DNA of 64,000 bases, from the NCBI RefSeq assembly GCF_000006445.2, contig NC_006044.2, positions 1,280,483 to 1,344,482 on the forward strand, read 5' to 3'. Origin of the DNA: Debaryomyces hansenii CBS767 (taxonomy: Eukaryota; Ascomycota; Pichiomycetes; Serinales; Debaryomycetaceae). Shown here piece by piece: positions 42,939-51,213 of this stretch. The notes beneath the pieces were generated by a model that had not been told where the DNA came from, made no database searches, and saw only the letters and a program-made list of their open reading frames with translations. Each line of letters opens with the position of its first letter. Positions within the stretch are counted from its first letter, which is position 1. Position numbers and translations under genes: made by a program.

Positions 42939-43313
42939 ATAAAGTACGATGACAAACAGCCGCAAAATTGTTTCATTATGTGTTGTTCCCGGTATTGTAT
43001 TAATTGATGTTATATTTTCAAGTCTTGTTTGAGGGGGTGGGGTTATTCTAGCAATTATTGGGGGCTGGTAGTGCCGCAAATTTTGAAAATTTCTAGGGTC
43101 AAGAATGTAATTGGGGTGGTGATATCGCTCTAGCATTTCCATTGCTGATAAAAGTATCCTACTCAACTCATAGACCAGCAATTACGAGTTTGATGCAAGC
43201 AAGTTATGTATTAAGTCATTTCTAGCTAATAAATAGTTAACAGAGAAAGTGTGGAAGTGCTAGGGAGTTGAAAGATGAGAGTGAGAGTTGTAAGGCATTA
43301 GACAAGTTCCAGG

Positions 43314-43412
43314 CGGGTAAATGCGTATACTGAGAAGGAAAAACAAGCACAACAACTTTGTCGAATCTTTGGTCAAATAATACCTGGCAAATATCAAGAT
43401 TCAAATGAATAA
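43314..43412 (+). pseudogene. Family B C-terminal relic, tail-to-tail with family A
   Basis: The + strand reads RVNAYTEKEKQAQQLCRIFG then QIIPGKYQDSNE and a TAA at 43,410-43,412. This aligns with the end of intact family B proteins (VSANPERIKSEHEQLCGIFG). Its stop lies 27 bp from the family A stop on the other strand. The rest of that B gene is absent. Confidence 0.65.
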
Positions 43413-43439
43413 GATAAAAAAATAGCTTGTGAGTATGCA

Positions 43440-45371
43440 TTATCTTCGTGATGGTTTTGAAGCAATATCTTCTATCGTTATTTGGGTACTAAAAGTTCCT
43501 GAACTCCCTTCATCAAATACTTCTTCACTAGAAGAATTACTATCATTTCCATATTTGTCATTTTTGTCTGCTCTATCAGCAGGTATAGCTTCGCTTTTAA
43601 CATTAACTTGATTGGCATGCTTAAAACTTTCATTAGAACCATTTGATCTCAATATGTGTTCAAGAGTCTCAAAATCATTCTTCTTGTGTTCTTCATTATT
43701 TGTGTAGTCCGATAATCCAAAATCTATCAAAGATATCTTACCAGAAACAGACACATGAATGTTGGCTAGCCTAATATCATTATGCGAAATTCCTATCAGA
43801 TGAAGCTCTTCGAGTCTTGATTTGATAACTTTGTACACTTCTTTGTTATTCCACTTTTCTTCTGGGACCTCCTTCCCAAGGTATTCAAATATATGCATCG
43901 GATGATCAGAAAGCCCGTTCCAATAACCAGAAACAAGGAGCTTTGGGAAATTAGAAGCGAATTCTGACTTAGCAATTCTTTCATTAATTAAAAGCTCGTT
44001 GAAAAACATGCCATAATACCCCTCTTTTTCCGGTATCTCCAAACACATCAAACTATTCTCTTCCCACAATCGACTAGAGTAGTAGTATAGTTTGACAAAA
44101 ACTGGCGATGGAAGTTTCAAATCAGGATAAAATTCTGCGGAATCGTATATAACTCGACAATATGTGTTACCATCAATAGCATCAAAGTTATCACTGGCGT
44201 CGTTTTCTTTTACCGAATCTAAGTTGCCTGAAAACCCAGGTCTATCCAATTTTCCCGAAGATCCAGATGGGTCTCTAGGTCGAACGTTGAAAAATGGATC
44301 CAGTTCTTTAATACTTTTTACGTCGGTGCTGCTGGCAACACTAAAAATTTCCATCAACCTGGCCTTTGTATCAGCTGCATCACCAACACTTTTATAAAAA
44401 AATCCCGCTATAGCCGACCTTAAAGTGATGCCATTCTCCACAGTTTCTGGATTATTAATGACATAGTAGTCTATAATCATTTCGCCATCCACTATTTCAT
44501 ACCTAAAGAATCCTGAGAATGTTTGGTGGTCTGAAATAAGAATCCTATCCGTTCCGCAGAGGAAAGCTTGGTAGATATATTTGCTTAGAACCAACGCAAA
44601 TAATACTCTAGGCGACCACTCCCTATCTGGGAAGAAGTTCCCAATGGAATGCAGCCTCAATCTTCTTCGGTTCAGAATAGCTGTCTTGAATTCTTCGAAG
44701 CCTTGCATCATTTTATAGACTCCTGTTTTGTAATCACCTATCCCGAAAACAATCTCGGGATATTGCGTATTTAAATCCGACTTAGTTAACATGTGAATGA
44801 TATCAGGTTGTACCGCTCTTTTTCCATCTAATGGTGATTTTACAAACGATGGACTGCAAAAATGATTGGTTATATCACCAATATCACGATAAAGATGATC
44901 GATTGTTCGTGCTATTTCTCGATCAAAGTATTCTTGGATAGCTTGCTCCACATGCATTGCATCTCCCCGTGGGTAAGCATATTCTTGTGCTAAAGGTCGA
45001 CGGCAAATATTCGATTCTTTAAGAGCAATATCAAGCGGAGCAAGATACCTATCCTTGAAATCATCACTACTCATCTCCCTAAATTCAGCAGTAATCAATG
45101 CACGACTACTATACACAACAATAGGTATAGAAGGCATATTCCCTAGACTCACTGATGCATTACCCTTGGACACTAGTTTCTCACGACGGTCTTGCCCATC
45201 TTCATTACCCAGAATCTTAAGCAAGTGAGTGTCCAAAAAGACTCTCGTGTTTTGTTCATTGTTATTGAGAACCCTAATAAATAGATCAAGATTCACCCTA
45301 ATGCATCGATTCTCAGGGTCATCGTATGTGATAATATCACTATCTACCCCTGAAAAATACATACACGGCAT
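43440..45371 (-). CDS. Family A nuclease-kinase fusion protein, copy A1
   Basis: 643-residue subtelomeric protein with two domains. Residues about 130-235 fit a PD-(D/E)XK nuclease core: helix Glu in VEQAIQEYF, then QPDIIHM (Asp190) and VFGIGDYKTG (Asp213-x-Lys215), followed by a helix with a conserved Gly-Phe-Glu-Glu. Residues about 405-560 fit a small kinase-like fold: Lys427 in PVFVKLYYY, a Glu at 459 or 464, the hinge-like MHIFEYLGKE, HNDIRLANIH (530-539) as catalytic loop and LIDFGLSDY as DFG. Key residues of both domains are kept, so the protein may be active. A Ser/Asp-rich tail follows. The layout recalls Crinkler-type nuclease-kinase effectors of oomycetes and fungi; the true function is unknown. 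It is divergent from B1, shares the stop region with a B relic, and is nearly identical to A3. Confidence 0.85.
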   Translation of the reverse strand: MPCMYFSGVDSDIITYDDPENRCIRVNLDLFIRVLNNNEQNTRVFLDTHLLKILGNEDGQDRREKLVSKGNASVSLGNMPSIPIVVYSSRALITAEFREMSSDDFKDRYLAPLDIALKESNICRRPLAQEYAYPRGDAMHVEQAIQEYFDREIARTIDHLYRDIGDITNHFCSPSFVKSPLDGKRAVQPDIIHMLTKSDLNTQYPEIVFGIGDYKTGVYKMMQGFEEFKTAILNRRRLRLHSIGNFFPDREWSPRVLFALVLSKYIYQAFLCGTDRILISDHQTFSGFFRYEIVDGEMIIDYYVINNPETVENGITLRSAIAGFFYKSVGDAADTKARLMEIFSVASSTDVKSIKELDPFFNVRPRDPSGSSGKLDRPGFSGNLDSVKENDASDNFDAIDGNTYCRVIYDSAEFYPDLKLPSPVFVKLYYYSSRLWEENSLMCLEIPEKEGYYGMFFNELLINERIAKSEFASNFPKLLVSGYWNGLSDHPMHIFEYLGKEVPEEKWNNKEVYKVIKSRLEELHLIGISHNDIRLANIHVSVSGKISLIDFGLSDYTNNEEHKKNDFETLEHILRSNGSNESFKHANQVNVKSEAIPADRADKNDKYGNDSNSSSEEVFDEGSSGTFSTQITIEDIASKPSRR

Positions 45372-46092
45372 TATGTGATAAGAATATGGTGTTTATTGTT
45401 ATCCCTATAATCTTTGATTGGGTTACCCTTCCTTGAAATTGATTATGTAATTTTATAAACCATTACATAATTAAATGTCTTAACTAGTTGCGTAACAAAG
45501 CTTCGTTTTGTGATACCGTACTGCAAAATCTATGCAAGTTTGTAAAATACGACGTAAAAAGCATTTTGTCACTTGGCACTACATCCCCTGCATTTGGAGA
45601 TTGCGCGTTTTTCCCATAGTTAAGATGCACACCCGTTTGGGGTAAGTAGTCAACGTCGTAAAATGCGAATGTAAAATCAGCACTTTTAATTTTTTGTCAT
45701 TTGACGCAACCATAACTTGCAATTTGTTGTTTTTGAAGTGTCGCACGCTATGTTTTGCAGGTTACCCTGTGTGGTATCGTCATACAATTTAATCAATTAA
45801 ATATGTAAAGTACATCATATCAAAATTGTTCATAAAATTTCCGTCTTTTTCCATAGTCTACATCAGCATTTTCCTGGTTATCAACTACGATCTTACTAAA
45901 CTCGTCAATCTTGGTAATACCAAACCTTTTTTCGTGATGTTCGCATATCAGAACCCCACAAATGCAATTATTTCCTAGATGAAACTTGAAACAAGTATTT
46001 CTTTTATGCTTACTTTAATTAATCTCCTATAAATTGAGGAGGTCCCACATGAAAGAATAATGAAAGTTTTTGTTCACATTAACTTAATTACA
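45372..46092. promoter_or_regulatory. Shared divergent promoter A1/B1
   Basis: 720 bp between the head-to-head A1 and B1 genes. Blocks shared with the A3/B3 promoter include AACTTGCAAT followed by TTTTTGAAGTGTCGCACGC, CCATAGTTAAG, and TAAATTGAGGAGGTCCCACA just before B1. Conservation of these blocks despite drift between them suggests function. Confidence 0.5.
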
Positions 46093-48015
46093 ATGAACAA
46101 AGATTCTTTTTTTATTAATACTAAGAGATATATTTTGGAAGGCGGTGAGGATATTGATTCATTTGAGATTACCAAATTCGACTACAGAAAAATATTCAAT
46201 AACTATGTAGATCAGAATGTGAACTATAGAGAAATTTTGCACAAAATATTTGAAATTGAGAACGAATTAGACTTAGATATGGATCATGTGAGGTCACACT
46301 ATAAAGATCATCCAGATAAGTGGAAGGAATTATTTATTTTCTTTTGCGTTATGCCATTCACGGAGTACGAATTCCATGGCAAAGATGGAAAATTGTTGAA
46401 TCCTACTACTCTTCATGCTATTGGTTCCAGTCATGGTACAGACAATGTCCTTATTGAAACTTTTTCTGAACTTGAATTTGAATCATTCAACAAAATAATT
46501 CCGGAAGGTAGAGTGGCATTTAAGTTGGAGAATATCTTGAAAACTGACATATTCTCAAGTAATTTTAATCAAGATGAAACTAAAAGAATACTTACAAAAT
46601 TACTTGGAATTTGCTTTAAAGAAGATTATATGCTTGTAACAGATATTTCATCCACTGATGAGGATACCTACAGATTAAATTTTATGAATTATTTATTCAA
46701 CCCTATATGTGAATACGTAGCAGCATTATTAAAGTTTGAGATTAATGTCCGTACAAAAAATACTGCGGGTCGAACAGGAGTCAACACCAAAGTACCACAT
46801 CAATCTAATGATATGTTCCATTCGCACCCAGATGTCGTGGCGTATGATAAATGGAAACATCGAAGATCTCTTGCTATCGTGGAGGTAAAAAAGTTACCAA
46901 TCTTGAAAGGCGAGAAGGTAGTAAATTTTACGGAACCAAGAATGGTAAGTTTTATTATTCAAGTTGTTGCGGAAATGTTTTCTGACCACACAAACAAAGG
47001 CATGTTGACCGACTCATATACAACTATCTTGATCGAAATAGATATAGAACGAAGCATGGAAATAGTCAATCAAAAACTTACAGGCCCTGAAAACTGCAAA
47101 TTCATAGCCTTGAATTATAGAATTCTAGATTGTCAATCATCTGGCCTTACGTTGAGAGGAGGGCTAATTTCATTCATCTATGAGGCATTTAGTGCTAACG
47201 AATACCAATTAAATGACGTTAAAAGAGGACTAGATGCAATTTATGACTATGTTCGTAAGTCAGACGAGGAGTACTTGACATATTTAGACGGTCTAGGTGA
47301 GAAAGCTGATCAAATTTTCAAAAATAATTACAGCGCTTTTATGAGAAAATTATATGTCATTGAGCCAAAGATTGCACTTGGGGAGTTCAAACGTATTGAT
47401 GTACAAAGCGGGGTTACGTTTAATTCTCAACTTTTCAAAGTCAACTCTAAAGACGTAAAAATGTATCTCAAAGAAGACATCGATGAAACTGTAGAATTGA
47501 TTGTTAAAGTATTTGACCCTGCCAATGCAAAGAGAAATCATAATAAATACGTAATAAAAAAGCACGACATGTTTGATAATTGTCGAAGAGCATATTTATG
47601 TGAGAAGCGAGCATATGAACGGCTTTTACCTAATTTTAAGTTTAACAGCGTTTATATTGCTCAAGAACCTGTATACGGGAGATTCTTTATAGGAAATCAT
47701 TATCACGCATTGGGGCCATTTATCGTCTTGAAGTATTTGGCTAAAGAGACTCTACCACGCGATGAAGAAACCTATGAAAAAGCTAAAGAACAATTGAATA
47801 TAATCCACCTTTATAACATAATACATGGAGATATAAGCCCAAGGAATATTTTATATTCTCAAGGGAAGGTATATTTTATTGATTTTGGATACTCAGAATA
47901 CACAGAAGATAAATTAGGTTCCAATCCAGTGAGTGCTAACCCTGAGAGGATCAAGAGTGAACACGAACAGTTGTGTGGTATATTTGGTCAGCCTAATCCA
48001 AAGGAATATGAATAG
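46093..48015 (+). CDS. Family B nuclease-kinase fusion protein, copy B1
   Basis: 640-residue protein, distantly similar in layout to family A. I place the start at the ATG on 46,093 because it aligns with the only possible start of B3; an in-frame ATG 33 bases earlier exists here, but the matching frame in B3 is closed. The N-terminus has a conserved FIFFCVMPFTEYEF. The nuclease-like core has SHPDVVAY (Asp247) and LAIVEVKK (Glu264-x-Lys266). The C-terminal kinase-like part has IVKVFDP (Lys472), a Glu in LCEKRAYERL, the hinge GPFIVLKYL, IIHGDISPRNIL (HGD at 578-580, Asn585) and FIDFGYSEY (DFG at 597-599). All key residues look intact. Membership in the PD-(D/E)XK and kinase-like folds is by motif only. 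It is divergent from A1 and may work with it. Confidence 0.85.
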   Translation: MNKDSFFINTKRYILEGGEDIDSFEITKFDYRKIFNNYVDQNVNYREILHKIFEIENELDLDMDHVRSHYKDHPDKWKELFIFFCVMPFTEYEFHGKDGKLLNPTTLHAIGSSHGTDNVLIETFSELEFESFNKIIPEGRVAFKLENILKTDIFSSNFNQDETKRILTKLLGICFKEDYMLVTDISSTDEDTYRLNFMNYLFNPICEYVAALLKFEINVRTKNTAGRTGVNTKVPHQSNDMFHSHPDVVAYDKWKHRRSLAIVEVKKLPILKGEKVVNFTEPRMVSFIIQVVAEMFSDHTNKGMLTDSYTTILIEIDIERSMEIVNQKLTGPENCKFIALNYRILDCQSSGLTLRGGLISFIYEAFSANEYQLNDVKRGLDAIYDYVRKSDEEYLTYLDGLGEKADQIFKNNYSAFMRKLYVIEPKIALGEFKRIDVQSGVTFNSQLFKVNSKDVKMYLKEDIDETVELIVKVFDPANAKRNHNKYVIKKHDMFDNCRRAYLCEKRAYERLLPNFKFNSVYIAQEPVYGRFFIGNHYHALGPFIVLKYLAKETLPRDEETYEKAKEQLNIIHLYNIIHGDISPRNILYSQGKVYFIDFGYSEYTEDKLGSNPVSANPERIKSEHEQLCGIFGQPNPKEYE

Positions 48016-48699
48016 TTAAATGAAGAATGTATGGATTAATAACTATATACACGTATGTATTGAGTAGATGGGAAGCTGCGAGATAAGTGTCGCATGGCAT
48101 ACTATTTGCGGCAAACTGCGAATGCGAACATTTTATATAATCATCTGCGATTGCTGTCTGATTAGCGTCATCGTTGGGAATAAATACTAAAGCACCGATC
48201 TTTTAATGCCTAAGCTATACCCCTGACCAGTATCACCTAGACATTTAGTTAAGGCAGTATACGCATTTATTTGTCTATATCGCCAGCACAGACACTTATC
48301 ATCAACACATTAAAAATAAATTATAAATTACTAAACAACATAATTGATATAGTGATTTTAAAATATACTAAAATACTTAGAACTAACACACTTATATAGT
48401 AACAAAATTAGGATTACATAGAATATACCAATAGAATTCTCCACCTTTACTCCACCTTTACTCCACCGTTATAGGTCTTCTCTCAATCCTACTAATGCAC
48501 TAACTTCGTAATGGTTTCTCGTTTAAGGAGTTTGATGCAACGTCGCACTTGCCAGATTAAATTTTGCATGAGGAGGATGAGCGTGTATATCATTTTATTA
48601 TGTTATCAACTGAATGACTTTTCGTTATCTAATCATTTTTGTGATTACGTAGTTGCTTCAGCAAATTAACGATTACGTGCCGCTGATAAATTTATCAGC
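48016..48699. other. Subtelomeric spacer with a short tandem repeat
   Basis: About 680 bp between B1 and a mitochondrial insertion. It contains a small tandem repeat of CTCCACCTTTA (about 48,439-48,468). No gene seen. Confidence 0.45.
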
Positions 48700-49260
48700 A
48701 TGAGTAGGTAAAATTATTTCTTTTAATAATAATTTAGCAGCATCAGCTATAGCCATTAAAACTCCATATTATTACTTTAAGACAAACTGATTTAAAAGTT
48801 ATTATTGCTTATAGTTCTATCTCACATATGGCTGTATGTATATTAGGTATATTGTCTAATACAACAACTGGTATTACAGGAAGTTTAAGCTTTAGTTCCA
48901 GTTTTAGTTTTAATTGAAACTTTATCTTATAGTTCTAGAGCTATTTCATTAGGTTATTTATATTATCATTATTAAAAATAGAATATACACCTCAAGGAAC
49001 TATTACACCTTTAATAGTTACTTTATTAGCAATTCCTCTAATAAGATTCATTTTTATTTTTAATTTTTTTTTATTATTCTCAACTGAGAAATATAACATA
49101 GTTTATTCATACGACGTTTAAGTCTGGAGGTCTTTTATTAGATTCATTATCTATGGTTGTTATTGTTCCTGTTGGTATTGTTACTTTATCTGTATTAATT
49201 TATGCTATTGCCAAATATAGGTTTTTTACTATATGTTGAAACTATATGTGGTATTACTCC
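48700..49260 (+). pseudogene. Nuclear mitochondrial insertion (NUMT), mosaic of ND4, ATP6 and ND5 pieces
   Basis: A very AT-rich block whose reading frames are mitochondrial. 48,774-48,887 reads LRQTDLKVIIAYSSISHMAV and on through SNTTTGITGSL, a diagnostic ND4 segment. 48,889-48,953 reads LVPVLVLIETLSYSSRAISL, diagnostic of ATP6. 49,123-49,209 reads LLLDSLSMVVIVPVGIVTLS, diagnostic of ND5. The pieces sit in one direction but are not whole genes, and they are joined within a few bases of each other, so this is a mosaic of rearranged mtDNA. The block is non-functional in the nucleus. It shows the species has mitochondrial complex I genes. It lies between B1 and a broken B copy. Confidence 0.85.
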
Positions 49261-49315
49261 AAAACCAGAAATCATAAATAAAGTCATATCTATACTTTTT
49301 CGGACACCATGAAAA

Positions 49316-49360
49316 AAGTGCAACTGTTCTTTATTACTTTTGAACATACTGAATCAAAAC
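49316..49360 (+). repeat. Dispersed element, partial copy
   Basis: Contains TTACTTTTGAACATACTGAA then TCAAAACAAGCAAACAA, matching the right-hand part of the dispersed element (GTTTACTTTTGAG and ATCAAAACAAATAAACA in other copies). It lies between the mitochondrial insertion and the broken B copy. Confidence 0.4.
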
Positions 49361-49539
49361 AAGCAAACAATAGACTATCGCAAACATTGATTTTTAGATA
49401 AGATAGAATAATTAGAAAGTAATTAGCGATAGCAAAGTGATTAGGAGATGCAAAATAGTCGCACTTATTCGCAGGCCTTGACTAAATCTCTTGTTAGCAT
49501 ATATATAAAAGGTAACCATACACTTACTGGGACAGAAAA

Positions 49540-50931
49540 TTGCCGAGCATTACTTATCGTACTAAGTACTCAAATTTTCTCTATGTTGGTTTTCGGTTTA
49601 CATTTGAAGTATGCCCTTGTTAAAAGGCTGAAGCCACTTACAAGGATAACTTTCTGAGATATTTGTTTACACCCATAAGTGAATATGTTGCAGCTTTATT
49701 GAAGTTGAAGAGAAAAATACAGACGGCCAAACAGGAGTGCAAACTAAAGTTCCTCACACTACAAATGATTTATTTTATTCTCACCCGGATATTGCAGTAG
49801 CTTATACGGAGAAAATACACCACAGGTCATTACCTATTGTTAAGGTCAAAAAATTACCACTATTGAAGGGTGAAAAAGTGATAGACTTTAAAGATTCAAA
49901 AATGGTTAGATTCTTCATTCAAGTTGTAGCCAAATTGTTTTCTAACCACACTAACAAAGGTATGTTAACGGACTCTTATACAAGAATATTAGTTGAAATA
50001 GTCATTGAGAGGAACTTGGAAACAATCGAGCAAACAGAACTTTTGAATACAACAAGCCCATAGCTCTCCAATATAAAATATTGGATTGTCACTTTTCTGG
50101 ACTTACCTTGAGGGGTGGACTTATTTCGTTTATCTATGAGGCATTCAACGTCGACAGTACTCGATTAAATGAGATTAAGAGAGGGTTAGATAAGATCTAC
50201 AGGTATATTCGTAAGACGAACGAAGAATACTTAACGTATTTGGACGAATTAGCTGAGAAAGATGAAGAAGCCTATAAATCATTCTGTAAGGATGTTTATA
50301 AAGCTAAGGGGAAATACCTTTATGACACTGTAATTGGGCTTGGAGACTTTGCAGATATTGACGTTCAAAGTGGATTTACATTTAATTCACAGCTATTCAA
50401 AGTGAATAGTAATATCTAAATGAATATGTCGATGTAGCAGACCAATTGATTGTTAAGGTCTTTGACCCGGTCAAAGCGAAGAGAGATCATGATAGTTACA
50501 CAGTCGGCAAACTGAAAGTTTTAACAAATCCAGGAGAGGATATCTGTGCGAGAAGACAGCCTATGAAAGGCTAATATCTATGTTTTTGGCAAATCCAATA
50601 TCGGCGAGCACGACCACGCTTTGGGTCCATTTCTCATATTAAAGTATTTGGACAAAACCACAGGTCCATTAGACGAAGAAACTTACAAAAAACTGAAGAA
50701 CAATTAGAAATAATACACTGTAATCAGATAATACATGGAGACATTAATTTGAGAAATATTCTCTATTGCGGAGAGAAAGTCTATTTTATCGAGTTTGGGT
50801 ATTCTAATTATGATGATAACAAAGAAAAGCGCTCTAGGCCTGTAAGTGCTAACGAAGAAACTAAGAAAAGTGAACACAGAGAATTGTGTGAAGTATTTCG
50901 ACAGCCTATTCCAGAAAAATATAGATATTAG
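49540..50931 (+). pseudogene. Family B nuclease-kinase pseudogene, copy B2
   Basis: A 5'-truncated and frameshifted family B gene, closest to B3. Readable parts are ALVKRLKPL near 49,610, the nuclease-like core at 49,737-50,063 (SHPDIAVAY with one extra Ala, and LPIVKVKKLP), the middle at 50,081-50,419, and the kinase-like end at 50,749-50,931. In the core the catalytic Glu of EVKK has become Lys (VKVKK). In the last part DFG has become EFG (FIEFGYSNY). Thus both domains have lost key residues in addition to the frameshifts, as expected for a dead copy. The N-terminal quarter is missing. The copy is convergent with intact A2, the ancestral tail-to-tail order. Confidence 0.85.
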
Positions 50932-50939
50932 AAGAATGA

Positions 50940-51090
50940 TATACCCTACAATTGGGCGCGATCTATATTCGCATTTCTTTGGAATGGAATAGAATATTAG
51001 GTTTAGGCGAGAGGGATGCAAGACCGCTTCAACTCAACTATAACCTGTAAGCCCATGATCAAACTGGTTTTTATGTACTTTTGAGAGTAA
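50940..51090 (+). repeat. Dispersed element, copy 3
   Basis: Begins TATACCCTACAATTGGGCGC just after the B2 stop, with a degenerate right part (AAGCCCATGATCAAACTGG, TACTTTTGAGAGTAACATGA). It is nearly identical to the copy after B3 at 63,283. Confidence 0.6.
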
Positions 51091-51102
51091 CATGACGTCT
51101 AA

Positions 51103-51186
51103 ACTGAGAAGGAAAAACAAACACAACAGATTTGTCGAATCTTTGGTCAAATAATACCTGGCAAATATCAAGATTCAAACGAATAA
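51103..51186 (+). pseudogene. Family B C-terminal relic next to A2
   Basis: Reads TEKEKQTQQICRIFGQIIPG then KYQDSNE and a TAA at 51,184-51,186, 27 bp from the A2 stop. Its presence in addition to the complete C-terminus of B2 (ending 50,931) shows it is a second, older B remnant. Confidence 0.65.
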
Positions 51187-51213
51187 GATAAAAAAATAGC
51201 TTGTGAGTATGCA

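Larger units (their letters stand above)
42747..45500. repeat. Segmental duplication, inner copy (matches 57,633-60,370)
   Basis: From TATGGATATTGCTTTCGAAG at 42,747 through the whole family A gene and its upstream region, the sequence is nearly identical to 57,633-60,370, in the same orientation. A main indel of about 18 bases lies near 43,178. Homology continues more weakly into the divergent promoter and family B gene. Confidence 0.9.

Noticed and set aside
42927..43181. 84-codon minus strand frame (HPNYILDPRNF) in the duplicated block
   Set aside because: No start context or family, and the frame is broken in the outer copy by an indel, so it is not under protein selection.
43237..43440. 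67-codon minus strand frame, identical at 58,106-58,309
   Set aside because: It overlaps the B relic on the other strand and the region just past the A stop; its conservation is explained by the recent duplication.
46060..46092. Upstream in-frame ATG as the start of B1
   Set aside because: The matching region of B3 has a stop in this frame, while the downstream ATG aligns in both, so the shorter start is preferred.
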